64,000 bases of DNA, taken from contig UQFS01000017.1 of assembly GCA_900540375.1 (NCBI GenBank), forward strand, positions 1 through 64,000, in the 5' to 3' direction. The notes below the pieces were generated by a model. It made no database searches. It worked only from the letters and a program-made list of their open reading frames with translations, and had not been told where the DNA came from. The position numbers and the translations under genes are program-made. Positions 17,748-26,057 of the stretch are shown piece after piece. This DNA comes from an uncultured Prevotella sp. (GTDB taxonomy: Bacteria; Bacteroidota; Bacteroidia; Bacteroidales; Bacteroidaceae). Positions within the stretch are counted from its first letter, which is position 1. Every line of letters starts with the position of its first letter.

Positions 17748-18927
17748 ACAGGAACTGCAAACGCCTTGCTTCATTCTTGATGAAGAAGAGCTCGTGAGGA
17801 ATATCAACGAATTTCAGGCTGCACTGGAATCTCGATTCAAAAGTCCAGTTATAGGTTATTCCGCAAAGACCAACTCTCTTCCTGCCGTGTTGAGGCTGGC
17901 GAAGGAGCATGGCTGCTACGCTGAGGTGGTTTCGTATCATGAGTACCGCTTGGCCTTGAAGGTGGGCTTCGATAGACGACATGTCATCTACAACGGACCG
18001 CTCAAATCCAAGGAAACCTTTCTTCAAGCCATACGAGATGGAGCCATGGTGAATGTGGAATGTTGGCGTGAGATAGAATGGTTGCGCGATTTGCCCCAAG
18101 ACCAACACTTTGGAGTAGGCGTTCGTCTAAACATCAATATCTCCAAGGTCTCGCCCGAGGATGAAGCCAATTCAGATGATGACAGCCGCTTCGGTTTTGC
18201 ATATGAGTCGGGAGATTTCGGTCGAGCCATCGACGAGATTTTAGCCATTGAGAATGTTGGCATCGTAGGCATTCACACCCATCGGGAACCTAAGACGCGG
18301 AGTGTAGGCTTTTATCAGCGGGTGATAGCATACGTTTCAGATATCATTATCCGTTCCAGGTTGAAGTTGGAATACTGGGACTTGGGTGGCGGATTCTTTG
18401 GAATCATGTCGGGGAAGCCATCTTATCAGCAATATGTTGATGGTTTCTTCGAAGCGTTGCCTGAAGGGTTGCGGCATTTAAAGATTGTTGTCGAACCTGG
18501 AAACGCTGTTGTCGCTTCAGCCTTTGACTATCTGATGCAGGTGATCGACGTGAAATCGCATGACGGACGTATTTATGTCTGCACCGACGGAACAAGAAAC
18601 GATGTGGATCCCTTCTTTCATAAATCCGATTATTTCAAGGATTTCTTATGGAAAGATTCAGAAGAACGGTCATTGGCCGACGAAGTTCAGGTTGTCAGCG
18701 GATTGTCGTGCCTGGAATACGACAGACTTTTCGAGCTGTCCAAGGGGGATCCCGAATTGAAATGCGGTGACAGAATCCTTTTTCATCGGGTAGGGGCTTA
18801 TACGATGTCACTGTCTCCTCTTTTTATCCACTACTTTCCTAATGTGTATCTGCTGCGGGATGGACAGTACTCGCTGATCAGAGAAGAATGGGATGTAGAT
18901 CAATTTATAGCTAATAATAAATATTAA
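17734..18927 (+). CDS. Fold type III PLP-dependent decarboxylase
   Basis: A 397-residue enzyme of the ornithine/diaminopimelate decarboxylase group. PLP lysine K45 lies in GYSAKTNSLP, followed by HTHREP, the glycine loop WDLGGGFFG, VEPGNAVV (the usual EPGR is EPGN here), the active-site cysteine block SCLEYD, and GAYTMSL near the C-terminus. The amino acid substrate is unknown; the locus context argues against lysine biosynthesis. The start is set at the ATG 17734, overlapping the previous gene by 14 nt; an ATG at 17701 would extend it further. The ATP-grasp gene follows after 4 nt. Confidence 0.8.
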   Translation: MDTTKQELQTPCFILDEEELVRNINEFQAALESRFKSPVIGYSAKTNSLPAVLRLAKEHGCYAEVVSYHEYRLALKVGFDRRHVIYNGPLKSKETFLQAIRDGAMVNVECWREIEWLRDLPQDQHFGVGVRLNINISKVSPEDEANSDDDSRFGFAYESGDFGRAIDEILAIENVGIVGIHTHREPKTRSVGFYQRVIAYVSDIIIRSRLKLEYWDLGGGFFGIMSGKPSYQQYVDGFFEALPEGLRHLKIVVEPGNAVVASAFDYLMQVIDVKSHDGRIYVCTDGTRNDVDPFFHKSDYFKDFLWKDSEERSLADEVQVVSGLSCLEYDRLFELSKGDPELKCGDRILFHRVGAYTMSLSPLFIHYFPNVYLLRDGQYSLIREEWDVDQFIANNKY

Positions 18928-18931
18928 ATAG

Positions 18932-19933
18932 ATGAGTAACATACTTTTTTGTAGTGCCGGAAGAAGAAACTCTTTGCTTCAGAACGTTAGAAAATCGTTG
19001 AACGGTTCTTATGGTATCATCGCAACTGATTTGAGTCCAGTGGCACCTGCGCTTTTTGAGGCAGACAAGGCCTTTCTTGTACCAAGAATAGACGCTCCTG
19101 ATTATTTTAAGACGATTCTTAAGATATGCAAGGAGAATGACGTGAAGGCCATCACAACCTTGATCGACCCCGAGATAGAGTTGCTTGCCGGTCATCGTGA
19201 GGAGCTTCTGGATAAGGGTGTGCTTCCGCTCTGCCCCTCTAAGGATACCGCGCATCTGTGTTTCAATAAGTATGAGATGTTCCGCCACCTCTCCAAAAAT
19301 CATGTACGTACGATGCTGACCTACGACAGTCTGGAGAGTTTAAAAGAGGGATTAGACAAAGGAGAGATTGCCTTCCCTGTGTTTATGAAACCTATTTCCG
19401 GTAGCGGTAGCGTGGGCATAGGAAAGGTGAACAACTGGGAGGAGGCTGTGGAGAAGTTCAACGACCACCGCTTCACCTACATCATCCAGGAGCTGATGAC
19501 GGGTGGCGACTGCGATGCCGATGTATACGTTGACTGCTACTCCCACAAGCCCGTGGTCATCTTCTCCAAGCGCAAGATCGAGAGCCGTATTGGTGGGGCC
19601 AGCAAAACCATCTCTTTCAAAGATCCGAAGCTCTTTACCTTTGTAGAGGAGGTATGCAGTGTGTTGGAACTGAATGGTCCCTGTGACATGGACTTCTTTA
19701 TGAAGGATGGCGAATACTATCTTTCTGAAATCAACCCGAGATTTGGCGGTGCCTATCTACATGCTTACGGTGCGGGAGTGGATTTCGTTAAACTGATTGT
19801 GAACAACATTCTGGGTAAAGAAAACGACTCCATCATTGGCAACTACGATGAGGACGTGATTATGATGATGTATGATGCCGTTGTGATCACAACGAAAAAG
19901 CAGTTGCTTTCCGACCACTTCGACCTGTTATAA
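18932..19933 (+). CDS. ATP-grasp ligase (CarB-like)
   Basis: A 333-residue ATP-grasp enzyme. The N-terminal subdomain begins ILFCSAGRRNSLLQNV. The nucleotide-binding centre has PVFMKPISGSGSVGIGKV, and the C-terminal metal-binding block reads CDMDFFMKDGEYYLSEINPRFGG with the Glu-x-Asn pair. Such enzymes join a carboxylate to an amine through an acyl-phosphate. Directly downstream of a PLP decarboxylase and before an aminosugar aminotransferase, it may attach an amino-acid-derived group to the glycan. That role is inference. Confidence 0.82.
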   Translation: MSNILFCSAGRRNSLLQNVRKSLNGSYGIIATDLSPVAPALFEADKAFLVPRIDAPDYFKTILKICKENDVKAITTLIDPEIELLAGHREELLDKGVLPLCPSKDTAHLCFNKYEMFRHLSKNHVRTMLTYDSLESLKEGLDKGEIAFPVFMKPISGSGSVGIGKVNNWEEAVEKFNDHRFTYIIQELMTGGDCDADVYVDCYSHKPVVIFSKRKIESRIGGASKTISFKDPKLFTFVEEVCSVLELNGPCDMDFFMKDGEYYLSEINPRFGGAYLHAYGAGVDFVKLIVNNILGKENDSIIGNYDEDVIMMMYDAVVITTKKQLLSDHFDLL

Positions 19934-20148
19934 TAGATGAGAAAATGATTATCTATTGATAGAAGGCAATCATAATCCCGACTACGAACTTCTTGAGTTC
20001 TTTGGAAGCCGTGGTTACTATGAGATTATCAAAAGTATATCTAATAAATCAATAGCTATTGTGGCTATTATTTCTGTAAATACATAGAAATTTCGTTCTC
20101 GAAGCTAAGATAATGCATTTTCTGCTTTATTATTTTAAACTTTAGAGT
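19934..20148 (+). other. Decayed stretch between ATP-grasp and aminotransferase genes
   Basis: This gap has no intact gene. One frame stays open without a start from 19941 to the TAG at 20085 and encodes LLIEGNHNPDYELLEFFGSR and a further hydrophobic tail, which reads like the end of a lost protein. I do not recognise the family. The region is more AT-rich than its flanks. Confidence 0.35.
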
Positions 20149-20156
20149 TAATTTTG
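20149..20156 (+). promoter_or_regulatory. -7 box (TAATTTTG) for aminotransferase gene
   Basis: TAATTTTG matches the Bacteroidetes -7 consensus and lies 20 nt before the ATG at 20177. No TTTG is seen at the usual upstream distance. It suggests an internal promoter for the PglE/PglF-like end of the locus. Confidence 0.5.
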
Positions 20157-20176
20157 CATAGGAAATTTATAGAACA

Positions 20177-21526
20177 ATGCAACGTAACAGAATTTTTCTG
20201 TGTCTTGCTCATATGAGCGGCAATGAGATGAAATATATTCAGGAAGCATTTGATAGCAATTGGGTGGTGCCTTTAGGGCCTAATGTGAATGCTTTTGAGG
20301 CGGAGCTCAAGCACTTTGCCACATCACGCTATGTGGCTCCCAACTGGCTGAAAGAAGCTTATCCTCAATGCATAGAGGCACATGAGAGCGATCCCGATGC
20401 CCTGTGGAATGCAGACTACGACGACCTTCAGGACAAGCAGGTCGTGGCGCTGGCCTCGGGAACCTCTGCCGTACATTTGGCCTTGGTGGCACTGGGCGTT
20501 GGTCCCGGCGATGAGGTCATCTGTCAGAGTTTTACGTTCTGTGCCTCTTCCCATCCCGTCTGTTATCAGGGAGCTACTCCCGTCTTCGTAGATTCAGAAA
20601 CGGAGACATGGAACATGGATCCTCAACTGCTTGAGACAGCAATACAAGACCGTATCAGCAAGACGGGAAGGAAACCAAAGGCTATCATTGTGGTCTATCT
20701 CTACGGTATGCCGGCGAAGATAGACGAGATTAAGGACGTGGCTGATAAATACGATATTCCTTTGATAGAGGATGCTGCTGAAGGACTGGGTTCACGTTAT
20801 AAAGGTCGCGTCTGCGGTACGTTCGGACAATTTGGCGTGCTGAGCTTCAATGGCAATAAGATGATCACTACCTCCGGTGGTGGTGCACTTATCTGTTCTG
20901 ATGCTGAGACGCGTGACCGCGTGATGTTCTACGCTACCCAAGCTCGCGAGGGCTATCCCTATTATCAGCATGAGAAGATCGGATACAACTATCGGTTGAG
21001 TAATGTCTGCGCGGGTATCGGCCGTGGACAGCTTACCGTGCTCGACGAGCATGTCGCTTGGCACCGTCATCTCGCACATCGCTATGCTGAGGCGTTTAAG
21101 GCTATCGATGGCTTCACTTTCCATGAGGAGCAGAGTGCAGACAGCCAGAGCAACTACTGGCTCAATACCGTCACCATCAACCCACAGGTGCGCATCAAAG
21201 GACAGGACAAGGTGTATCAGGCCACGGTGAAAGGTGCTGTCGGCGGTGCTGCAGGTGTCATCCATCAGGCCAGTTCGGCCCGTACTGACTGTCAGCCCAA
21301 CGACAATGTGGAAGCCTTGCGCGTGTGGCTCGACGGTAAGGGTTTTGAAAGCCGTCCATTGTGGAAGCCGATGCATAAGCAACCGGTCTATCAGAAAGTT
21401 CCAGCCTATGTCAATGGTGTGAGTGAGTCGCTTTTCGAGACAGGACTGTGCCTGCCCAGTGGACCGCTGGTGACAGATGAGGACATCGACCGGCTGATAG
21501 CAGCCATAAAGGAGGCTGTGGAGTAA
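20177..21526 (+). CDS. DegT/DnrJ/EryC1 aminosugar aminotransferase
   Basis: A 449-residue fold-type I PLP enzyme. GTSAVHLALVALGVGPGDEV (from 95) binds the phosphate, and VYLYGMPA with PLIEDAAEGLGS (about 195-206) holds the cofactor Asp. K228 in SFNGNKMITTSGGG is the Schiff-base lysine. It matches the PglE/PseC-like group that aminates UDP-4-keto-6-deoxy sugars, fitting the 4,6-dehydratase that follows. It is about 60 residues longer than typical members because of an insertion near 52-86 and another near 345-370. Together the two genes should give a UDP-4-amino-4,6-dideoxy-HexNAc. Confidence 0.88.
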   Translation: MQRNRIFLCLAHMSGNEMKYIQEAFDSNWVVPLGPNVNAFEAELKHFATSRYVAPNWLKEAYPQCIEAHESDPDALWNADYDDLQDKQVVALASGTSAVHLALVALGVGPGDEVICQSFTFCASSHPVCYQGATPVFVDSETETWNMDPQLLETAIQDRISKTGRKPKAIIVVYLYGMPAKIDEIKDVADKYDIPLIEDAAEGLGSRYKGRVCGTFGQFGVLSFNGNKMITTSGGGALICSDAETRDRVMFYATQAREGYPYYQHEKIGYNYRLSNVCAGIGRGQLTVLDEHVAWHRHLAHRYAEAFKAIDGFTFHEEQSADSQSNYWLNTVTINPQVRIKGQDKVYQATVKGAVGGAAGVIHQASSARTDCQPNDNVEALRVWLDGKGFESRPLWKPMHKQPVYQKVPAYVNGVSESLFETGLCLPSGPLVTDEDIDRLIAAIKEAVE

Positions 21527-21550
21527 TGGGCTGAGGATACCGATAAGAAG

Positions 21551-23521
21551 ATGGATGTTGAATCACAAACTCATAAAATGAAATTGCGACTTCTTTCTAA
21601 ACTTGCCAGCTGGTATTTCACGCGTCGTGCGTTGCCCTATTGGATGGTGCTCCTGATCGACTGCCTGATATGCTATTTTTCCGGGATCTTTGTGTTCTGG
21701 CTCTACTATCGTGGGGCTGTGACGTTGGGCAATATCCTCATACTGTCGAAGACTATACTCATGTATATGGTCTTCAACCTGATTGGCTTCCGCATTTTCC
21801 ATACCTACTCCGGCATTATCCGCTACTCATCGTTTGTCGATCTGATGCATGTGGCGATGGCGCAGGGTGTGTCGCTCTTCATTGCGGAGGTGATGCACTA
21901 TGTTGTGTACAGTTGGCAGTTGCAGTTTGTCAGACTGGAGGGGCGTCAGATCGTCGCCATGTATGTGGTGGCGACGATCGGTATGATGATCTTCCGCGTG
22001 CTGGTCAAGACGGTCTATGATGTGGTCTTCGCCTCTGATACGGGACAGCGCACCCTCATCTATGGTGTACGCGACGGCGGTGCCGCTTTGGCCAAGGCCA
22101 TCCGCGATGAGAAGCCGACGCGTTTCCTGCTCAAGGGCTTTATCTCGCACGACAAGAAGTACGACAAGCACCGGCTGATGGGTGTGAGTGTCTATCCCGC
22201 TGACGAGAGGTTAGGGGCGATCATCGAGTCACAGCATATCAAGGCCACGCTCGTTTCCCCTCTGCAGGTGGAGCACTTCCGCAACGATACCAAGTTGCAG
22301 GATCTGCTCATCGATCATGGCGTACATATCTATATGGAGGAGCCTGCCCACCGTTTCTGGAAAAACAGCAGTCAGGGATCTACTGAGGCTTTGAAGGAGG
22401 TGAATGTCGAGGATCTGTTGCCTCGTGACCCGATCACAGTAGACATGCAGGCCATCGGTGCCATGCTGAAGGACAAGGTCATCATGATCACTGGTTCTGC
22501 AGGCAGCATTGGTTCGGAGATGGTGCGTCAGATTGCCATCTATCATCCCAAGAACCTTGTGCTCATCGACCAGGCCGAGACGCCGCAGCACGACATCCGC
22601 CTGATGATGCACTTCGATTATCCCGACGTGCCGGCGGAGACCATTGTGACGAGTATTGCCAAGGAGGGCCGCATGGAAGCCATCTTCCGCAAGTACCGTC
22701 CGCAGTATGTCTTCCATGCCGCTGCCTACAAGCATGTGCCGATGATGGAGGACAACCCGGCAGAGAGCGTACAGAACAATATCAAGGGTACCAAGGTCAT
22801 CGCTGATCTCTGTGTGAAATATGGCGTGAGCAAGATGGTGATGATCTCTACTGACAAGGCGGTGAATCCTACCAATGTCATGGGATGCTCGAAGCGCATC
22901 TGTGAGATCTATTGTCAGAGTCTCAACCGCGCTGTCGCTGAGGAAAATGTGAAGCAAGAGAATGGCGAGACGGCTATCACCCAGTTCGTGACCACCCGCT
23001 TCGGCAATGTATTAGGCAGTAATGGCAGCGTGATCCCATTGTTCCGCAAACAGATCGCACTGGGAGGTCCTGTCACTGTGACCGATCCTCACATCATCCG
23101 TTTCTTCATGCTCATCCCCGAGGCTTGTAAGCTCGTGCTGGAGGCAGGTACGCATGGTCACGGCGGGGAGATCTTTGTCTTCGACATGGGCAAACCAGTG
23201 CGCATCGCCGACTTGGCCAAGCGCATGATCATGCTGTCGGGACACAAAGACGTGAAAATCGAGTACGTGGGTCTGAGGGCTGGTGAGAAGCTCTATGAGG
23301 AGGTGTTGTCCAACACAGAGAATACACTGCCCTCCTTCCACCCCAAGATACGTATTGCAAAGGTGCGGGAATACGACTACGCACAGGTGGAGCACGATAT
23401 CAAGGAGCTGATAGAGGTGGCTTCCAGCTATGACCCGATGGCGATCGTCAAGAAGATGAAGGAGATGGTGCCGGAGTTTGTGTCGAACAACAGTGTGTAC
23501 AGTATATTAGACAACAAATAA
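21551..23521 (+). CDS. UDP-GlcNAc 4,6-dehydratase (PglF/CapD-like)
   Basis: A 656-residue membrane-bound dehydratase. Four hydrophobic segments (about 30-55, 62-85, 100-120, 135-155) are followed by a nucleotide-binding-like domain and the SDR catalytic domain with TGSAGSIG at 314-321. As in PglF, the SDR tyrosine is replaced by methionine (M444 and K448 in NVMGCSK), after the STDKAVNP block. It converts UDP-HexNAc to the 4-keto-6-deoxy sugar at the inner membrane, feeding the aminotransferase just upstream. Length is normal for the family. Confidence 0.9.
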   Translation: MDVESQTHKMKLRLLSKLASWYFTRRALPYWMVLLIDCLICYFSGIFVFWLYYRGAVTLGNILILSKTILMYMVFNLIGFRIFHTYSGIIRYSSFVDLMHVAMAQGVSLFIAEVMHYVVYSWQLQFVRLEGRQIVAMYVVATIGMMIFRVLVKTVYDVVFASDTGQRTLIYGVRDGGAALAKAIRDEKPTRFLLKGFISHDKKYDKHRLMGVSVYPADERLGAIIESQHIKATLVSPLQVEHFRNDTKLQDLLIDHGVHIYMEEPAHRFWKNSSQGSTEALKEVNVEDLLPRDPITVDMQAIGAMLKDKVIMITGSAGSIGSEMVRQIAIYHPKNLVLIDQAETPQHDIRLMMHFDYPDVPAETIVTSIAKEGRMEAIFRKYRPQYVFHAAAYKHVPMMEDNPAESVQNNIKGTKVIADLCVKYGVSKMVMISTDKAVNPTNVMGCSKRICEIYCQSLNRAVAEENVKQENGETAITQFVTTRFGNVLGSNGSVIPLFRKQIALGGPVTVTDPHIIRFFMLIPEACKLVLEAGTHGHGGEIFVFDMGKPVRIADLAKRMIMLSGHKDVKIEYVGLRAGEKLYEEVLSNTENTLPSFHPKIRIAKVREYDYAQVEHDIKELIEVASSYDPMAIVKKMKEMVPEFVSNNSVYSILDNK

Positions 23522-23532
23522 GTTTCCCTCGT

Positions 23533-24636
23533 ATGAAACCTGTGGAGAAGAAACTGATCGCTGTACTTCGTCTGGCGTTGTGGGACAAAGCATTGCCGCT
23601 CAAAACACTGTCAACGGAGCCATTTCAGCAACTCTGTGAGATAGCTTCTAAACAAGCGTGTGTTGGCCTTGTGTGCAAGGCATTCCTGGACAGTGGGGTG
23701 GAGCTCAACAAATACGATGCAGCCTTTCTGTTGATGACCCTGGGAAAGGTGGACGAGAGCAACAGAAAGGTGACACATGGGCTATTTCGCTTGGTGGAGT
23801 TACTTGACAGCCACGGGATTCCTTTCTTTGTAGTGAAAGGACAGTTGGTGGGTACAAGTTATCTGCATCCTGAATGCCGGATGTCCGGTGATGTCGACTT
23901 CTATGTGCCGCCCTCGCATTTCGATCATGCCCGTCAACTCATTGCTGATGAGTGGAAGGTCGATTATGATGAGGGAGACAGCGACGAAGAGCAGCATATT
24001 GCTTTCACTAAAGATGGCGTGGCCTTTGAAATGCATTATACGCTGTTGAAATTCTACAATTCAGGCAATCGTGACAAATTGGAGTGCTTGCTGGCAGAGG
24101 ATATGCATCAGCTGCAGAGCTATACTGTCGTTGATAAGCAGGTGCCGGGGTTGCCATATGTAGATAATCTCTTCTATACATTCCTTCATCTCTTCCATCA
24201 TCTGACAGAATTGGGCGTAGGCCTCCGGCAGTTCTGTGATATAGCTTATCTGTTGTATCAACACGAGTGGAGTGATGCTGAACGTTTGCGGCTTCAGTCC
24301 TTGCTCCAGGCTTTTGATTTCTATAAGGGCTTTCAGGCTGTTTGTGCCGTGTGTGTGGATATGTTGGACTTGGACGAAGCATATCTGCCCTTTTCTTTGA
24401 AGGAACAGGATCATCGCTATGTCGCTCCTATTATGAGGGTCGTCTTTGAGGGCGGAAATTTTGGATTTTATGCTGTAAAGAGTAAAGTGCGGTCTGGATG
24501 GCGGTATAATTTGGAGGCGCTGAAGGGTAAACTTCGTCGCTACCGTATGTTCTACCATCTTGCTCCAAAGGAAATTCGCTCCTGCTTTTTCCTTGAGCTG
24601 CCTGCGAAGATGAAGTTGGTGCTGAGGAGGTATTAA
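23533..24636 (+). CDS. Nucleotidyltransferase-fold protein (NTP_transf_5-like)
   Basis: A 367-residue soluble protein with a nucleotidyltransferase-like core: FVVKGQ near 99-103 and the acidic GDVDFY motif at 119-124, with a downstream FEMHYTLL strand. It belongs to the uncharacterised nucleotidyltransferase group common at the end of Bacteroidetes polysaccharide loci. The exact reaction is unknown. It starts 11 nt after the dehydratase and ends the + strand locus. Confidence 0.75.
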   Translation: MKPVEKKLIAVLRLALWDKALPLKTLSTEPFQQLCEIASKQACVGLVCKAFLDSGVELNKYDAAFLLMTLGKVDESNRKVTHGLFRLVELLDSHGIPFFVVKGQLVGTSYLHPECRMSGDVDFYVPPSHFDHARQLIADEWKVDYDEGDSDEEQHIAFTKDGVAFEMHYTLLKFYNSGNRDKLECLLAEDMHQLQSYTVVDKQVPGLPYVDNLFYTFLHLFHHLTELGVGLRQFCDIAYLLYQHEWSDAERLRLQSLLQAFDFYKGFQAVCAVCVDMLDLDEAYLPFSLKEQDHRYVAPIMRVVFEGGNFGFYAVKSKVRSGWRYNLEALKGKLRRYRMFYHLAPKEIRSCFFLELPAKMKLVLRRY

Positions 24637-24650
24637 GGGGGGAGAGGATC

Positions 24651-24679
24651 GCGGCGAGTTATAACTCGCCGAACGGAAC
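24651..24679 (+). repeat. REP-like palindromic repeat, copy 1
   Basis: A 29-nt unit built on the palindrome CGGCGAGTTATAACTCGCCG followed by AACGGAAC. A second copy with one mismatch is at 31976-32004. Both are intergenic and both lie just after a + strand gene and a G-rich run, as expected of a dispersed repeat family. Confidence 0.75.
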
Positions 24680-24794
24680 GATGGTGACAGAAAAAAACAT
24701 ATTGTGGTTCGTGGAAGATATGTATGGCTTGTTAAGCAATATTAAATATTAGCATATTTTTGCGGACACCCTTCCCTGTTTGACGGAAAAAGCG

Positions 24795-24802
24795 TAACTT
24801 TG
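24795..24802 (+). promoter_or_regulatory. -7 box (TAACTTTG) for SRP RNA
   Basis: TAACTTTG lies about 34 nt before the SRP RNA stem. No TTTG is found at the ideal upstream distance. Confidence 0.55.
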
Positions 24803-24835
24803 CACCCGCATTTGCGAAAACAGATGCGATTGACA

Positions 24836-24933
24836 TGGGCAAGTCTCTTACGGTCAGCTCCCTTGGAATCCCCCAGGACGGGAACGTAGCAAGGGTACTT
24901 GGTTGTAGCGACGCGATAAGAACCGCTTGCCCA
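24836..24933 (+). ncRNA. ffs: Signal recognition particle RNA (4.5S-like)
   Basis: The closing stem is TGGGCAAG at 24836-24843 paired with CTTGCCCA at 24926-24933. Between them lies the SRP core, with GGTCAG on the 5' side and GTAGCAAGGG on the 3' side of the helix 8 hairpin, including the asymmetric-loop AGCA bound by Ffh. At about 98 nt it is the short bacterial form without an Alu domain. The following tRNA begins 3 nt downstream, so mature ends must come from processing of a shared transcript. Confidence 0.85.
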
Positions 24934-24936
24934 CCT

Positions 24937-25010
24937 GCCTCTTTAGCTCAGTTGGCCAGAGCACGTGATTTGTAATCTCGGGGTCGTTGGTTCGAATCCG
25001 ACAAGAGGCT
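24937..25010 (+). tRNA. tRNA-Thr (anticodon TGT)
   Basis: A 74-nt cloverleaf. Acceptor arms GCCTCTT and AAGAGGC pair fully, the D arm is GCTC/GAGC, and the T arm is GTTGG-TTCGAAT-CCGAC. The anticodon loop TTTGTAA gives TGT, which reads ACA and related Thr codons. The middle pair of the anticodon stem is a T-T mismatch (CGTGA against TCTCG). CCA is not encoded. The final base, T at 25010, is the discriminator. Confidence 0.92.
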
Positions 25011-25018
25011 CATTTAAG

Positions 25019-25050
25019 ATCCTTCCTCACGGGGAAGGATTCTTTGTTTC
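25019..25050 (+). terminator. Intrinsic terminator after tRNA-Thr
   Basis: ATCCTTCC (25019-25026) and GGAAGGAT (25033-25040) form a perfect 8-bp stem with a 6-nt loop, followed by the T-rich TCTTTGTTTC. Confidence 0.65.
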
Positions 25051-25097
25051 TACACCTTATTTATATAGAGCATATCTGTTCCGTTTACCTTTGGCAT

Positions 25098-25994
25098 ATG
25101 AACATTCTCAATACTTTCCATTCTTTCTTCCAGCGCTTCAAGAAGCCTTCCATGGATGTAGCCCTCGTGCTTGGTGGCGGTGGTGCACGTGGCTTTGCAC
25201 ATATTGGAGCCATTGAAGCTTTGCAGGCTCATGGCTATCATATCACGTCGGTGGCGGGTACGTCGATGGGAGCGCTGGTCGGTGGGCTTTTCGTCGCGGG
25301 GAAGATAGAGGAGCTCAAGGCCATCGCGCACCGCCTGACCAAGATGCAGATGCTGAAGATGATGGATGTCTCACCAGGCTTGGACCATCTGGCCAGTGGT
25401 GAGCGTCTGCTCAAAAAATTACGTCAGCTCGTGGGAGAGGTGTGCATCGAGGAACTTCCGATACCCTTTGCCTGCGTAGCCTCGGACGTCATCAGTGGGA
25501 AAGCGCATGTGTTCCGTGAGGGAGAGCTGGCGCAGGCCATTCGTGCCTCGGTGTCCATTCCTTGTTTTTTCAAACCTGTGGAGATTGAAGGTGCGCTCTA
25601 TGTCGACGGCAGTGTGCACGATACGCTGCCCCTGGACGTAGTGAGCAGAAAGAAAGGTGATCTGCTTGTTGCCGTCAACGCGAGTGCGCCCGATGAGCAT
25701 CCGCTGAGCAATGCGGTACCAACGACGATGTATGAGAACGGCAGCTTCTGGATGCGGTGGATACCCGCTATGAGGTCAGGATTGTCAAGTAATTATGTCA
25801 ATATGGCTGTGCGGGTGGCCTGTCTGTCTGTTCAGAACAACACGGTGATGGCTGAACAGCTGACGCCCCCCGATATCCTTGCCGACGTCCCGATGGATGC
25901 CTTCGGTCTCTTCGACTTCACCAGAGCCGACGAGATCATCACCTATGGGCGACAGGCTATGGAGAAAGCATTGATAGAGAAAAACTTGAAGTAA
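25098..25994 (+). CDS. Patatin-like phospholipase (RssA/NTE group)
   Basis: A 298-residue patatin-fold hydrolase. Oxyanion motif GGGGARG lies at residues 26-32, nucleophile S56 is in GTSMG, and the dyad Asp is in LYVDGSVHD. No signal peptide is present. The frame is open back into the tRNA, so the start must lie downstream: I use the ATG at 25098. A TACCTTTG -7-like box at 25086-25093 would, if used, favour the ATG at 25152 instead (first residues MDVALVLGGGG). The lipid substrate is unknown. Confidence 0.85.
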   Translation: MNILNTFHSFFQRFKKPSMDVALVLGGGGARGFAHIGAIEALQAHGYHITSVAGTSMGALVGGLFVAGKIEELKAIAHRLTKMQMLKMMDVSPGLDHLASGERLLKKLRQLVGEVCIEELPIPFACVASDVISGKAHVFREGELAQAIRASVSIPCFFKPVEIEGALYVDGSVHDTLPLDVVSRKKGDLLVAVNASAPDEHPLSNAVPTTMYENGSFWMRWIPAMRSGLSSNYVNMAVRVACLSVQNNTVMAEQLTPPDILADVPMDAFGLFDFTRADEIITYGRQAMEKALIEKNLK

Positions 25995-26057
25995 GGCTAA
26001 CAGCCTGTTTGGCATATACTTTGCTGATGGCGGGGTAGAAACAAAGTTCGTTATGCA

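Noticed and set aside
24987..25097. Longer start for the patatin-like protein
   Set aside because: It would begin inside tRNA-Thr and cross its terminator.
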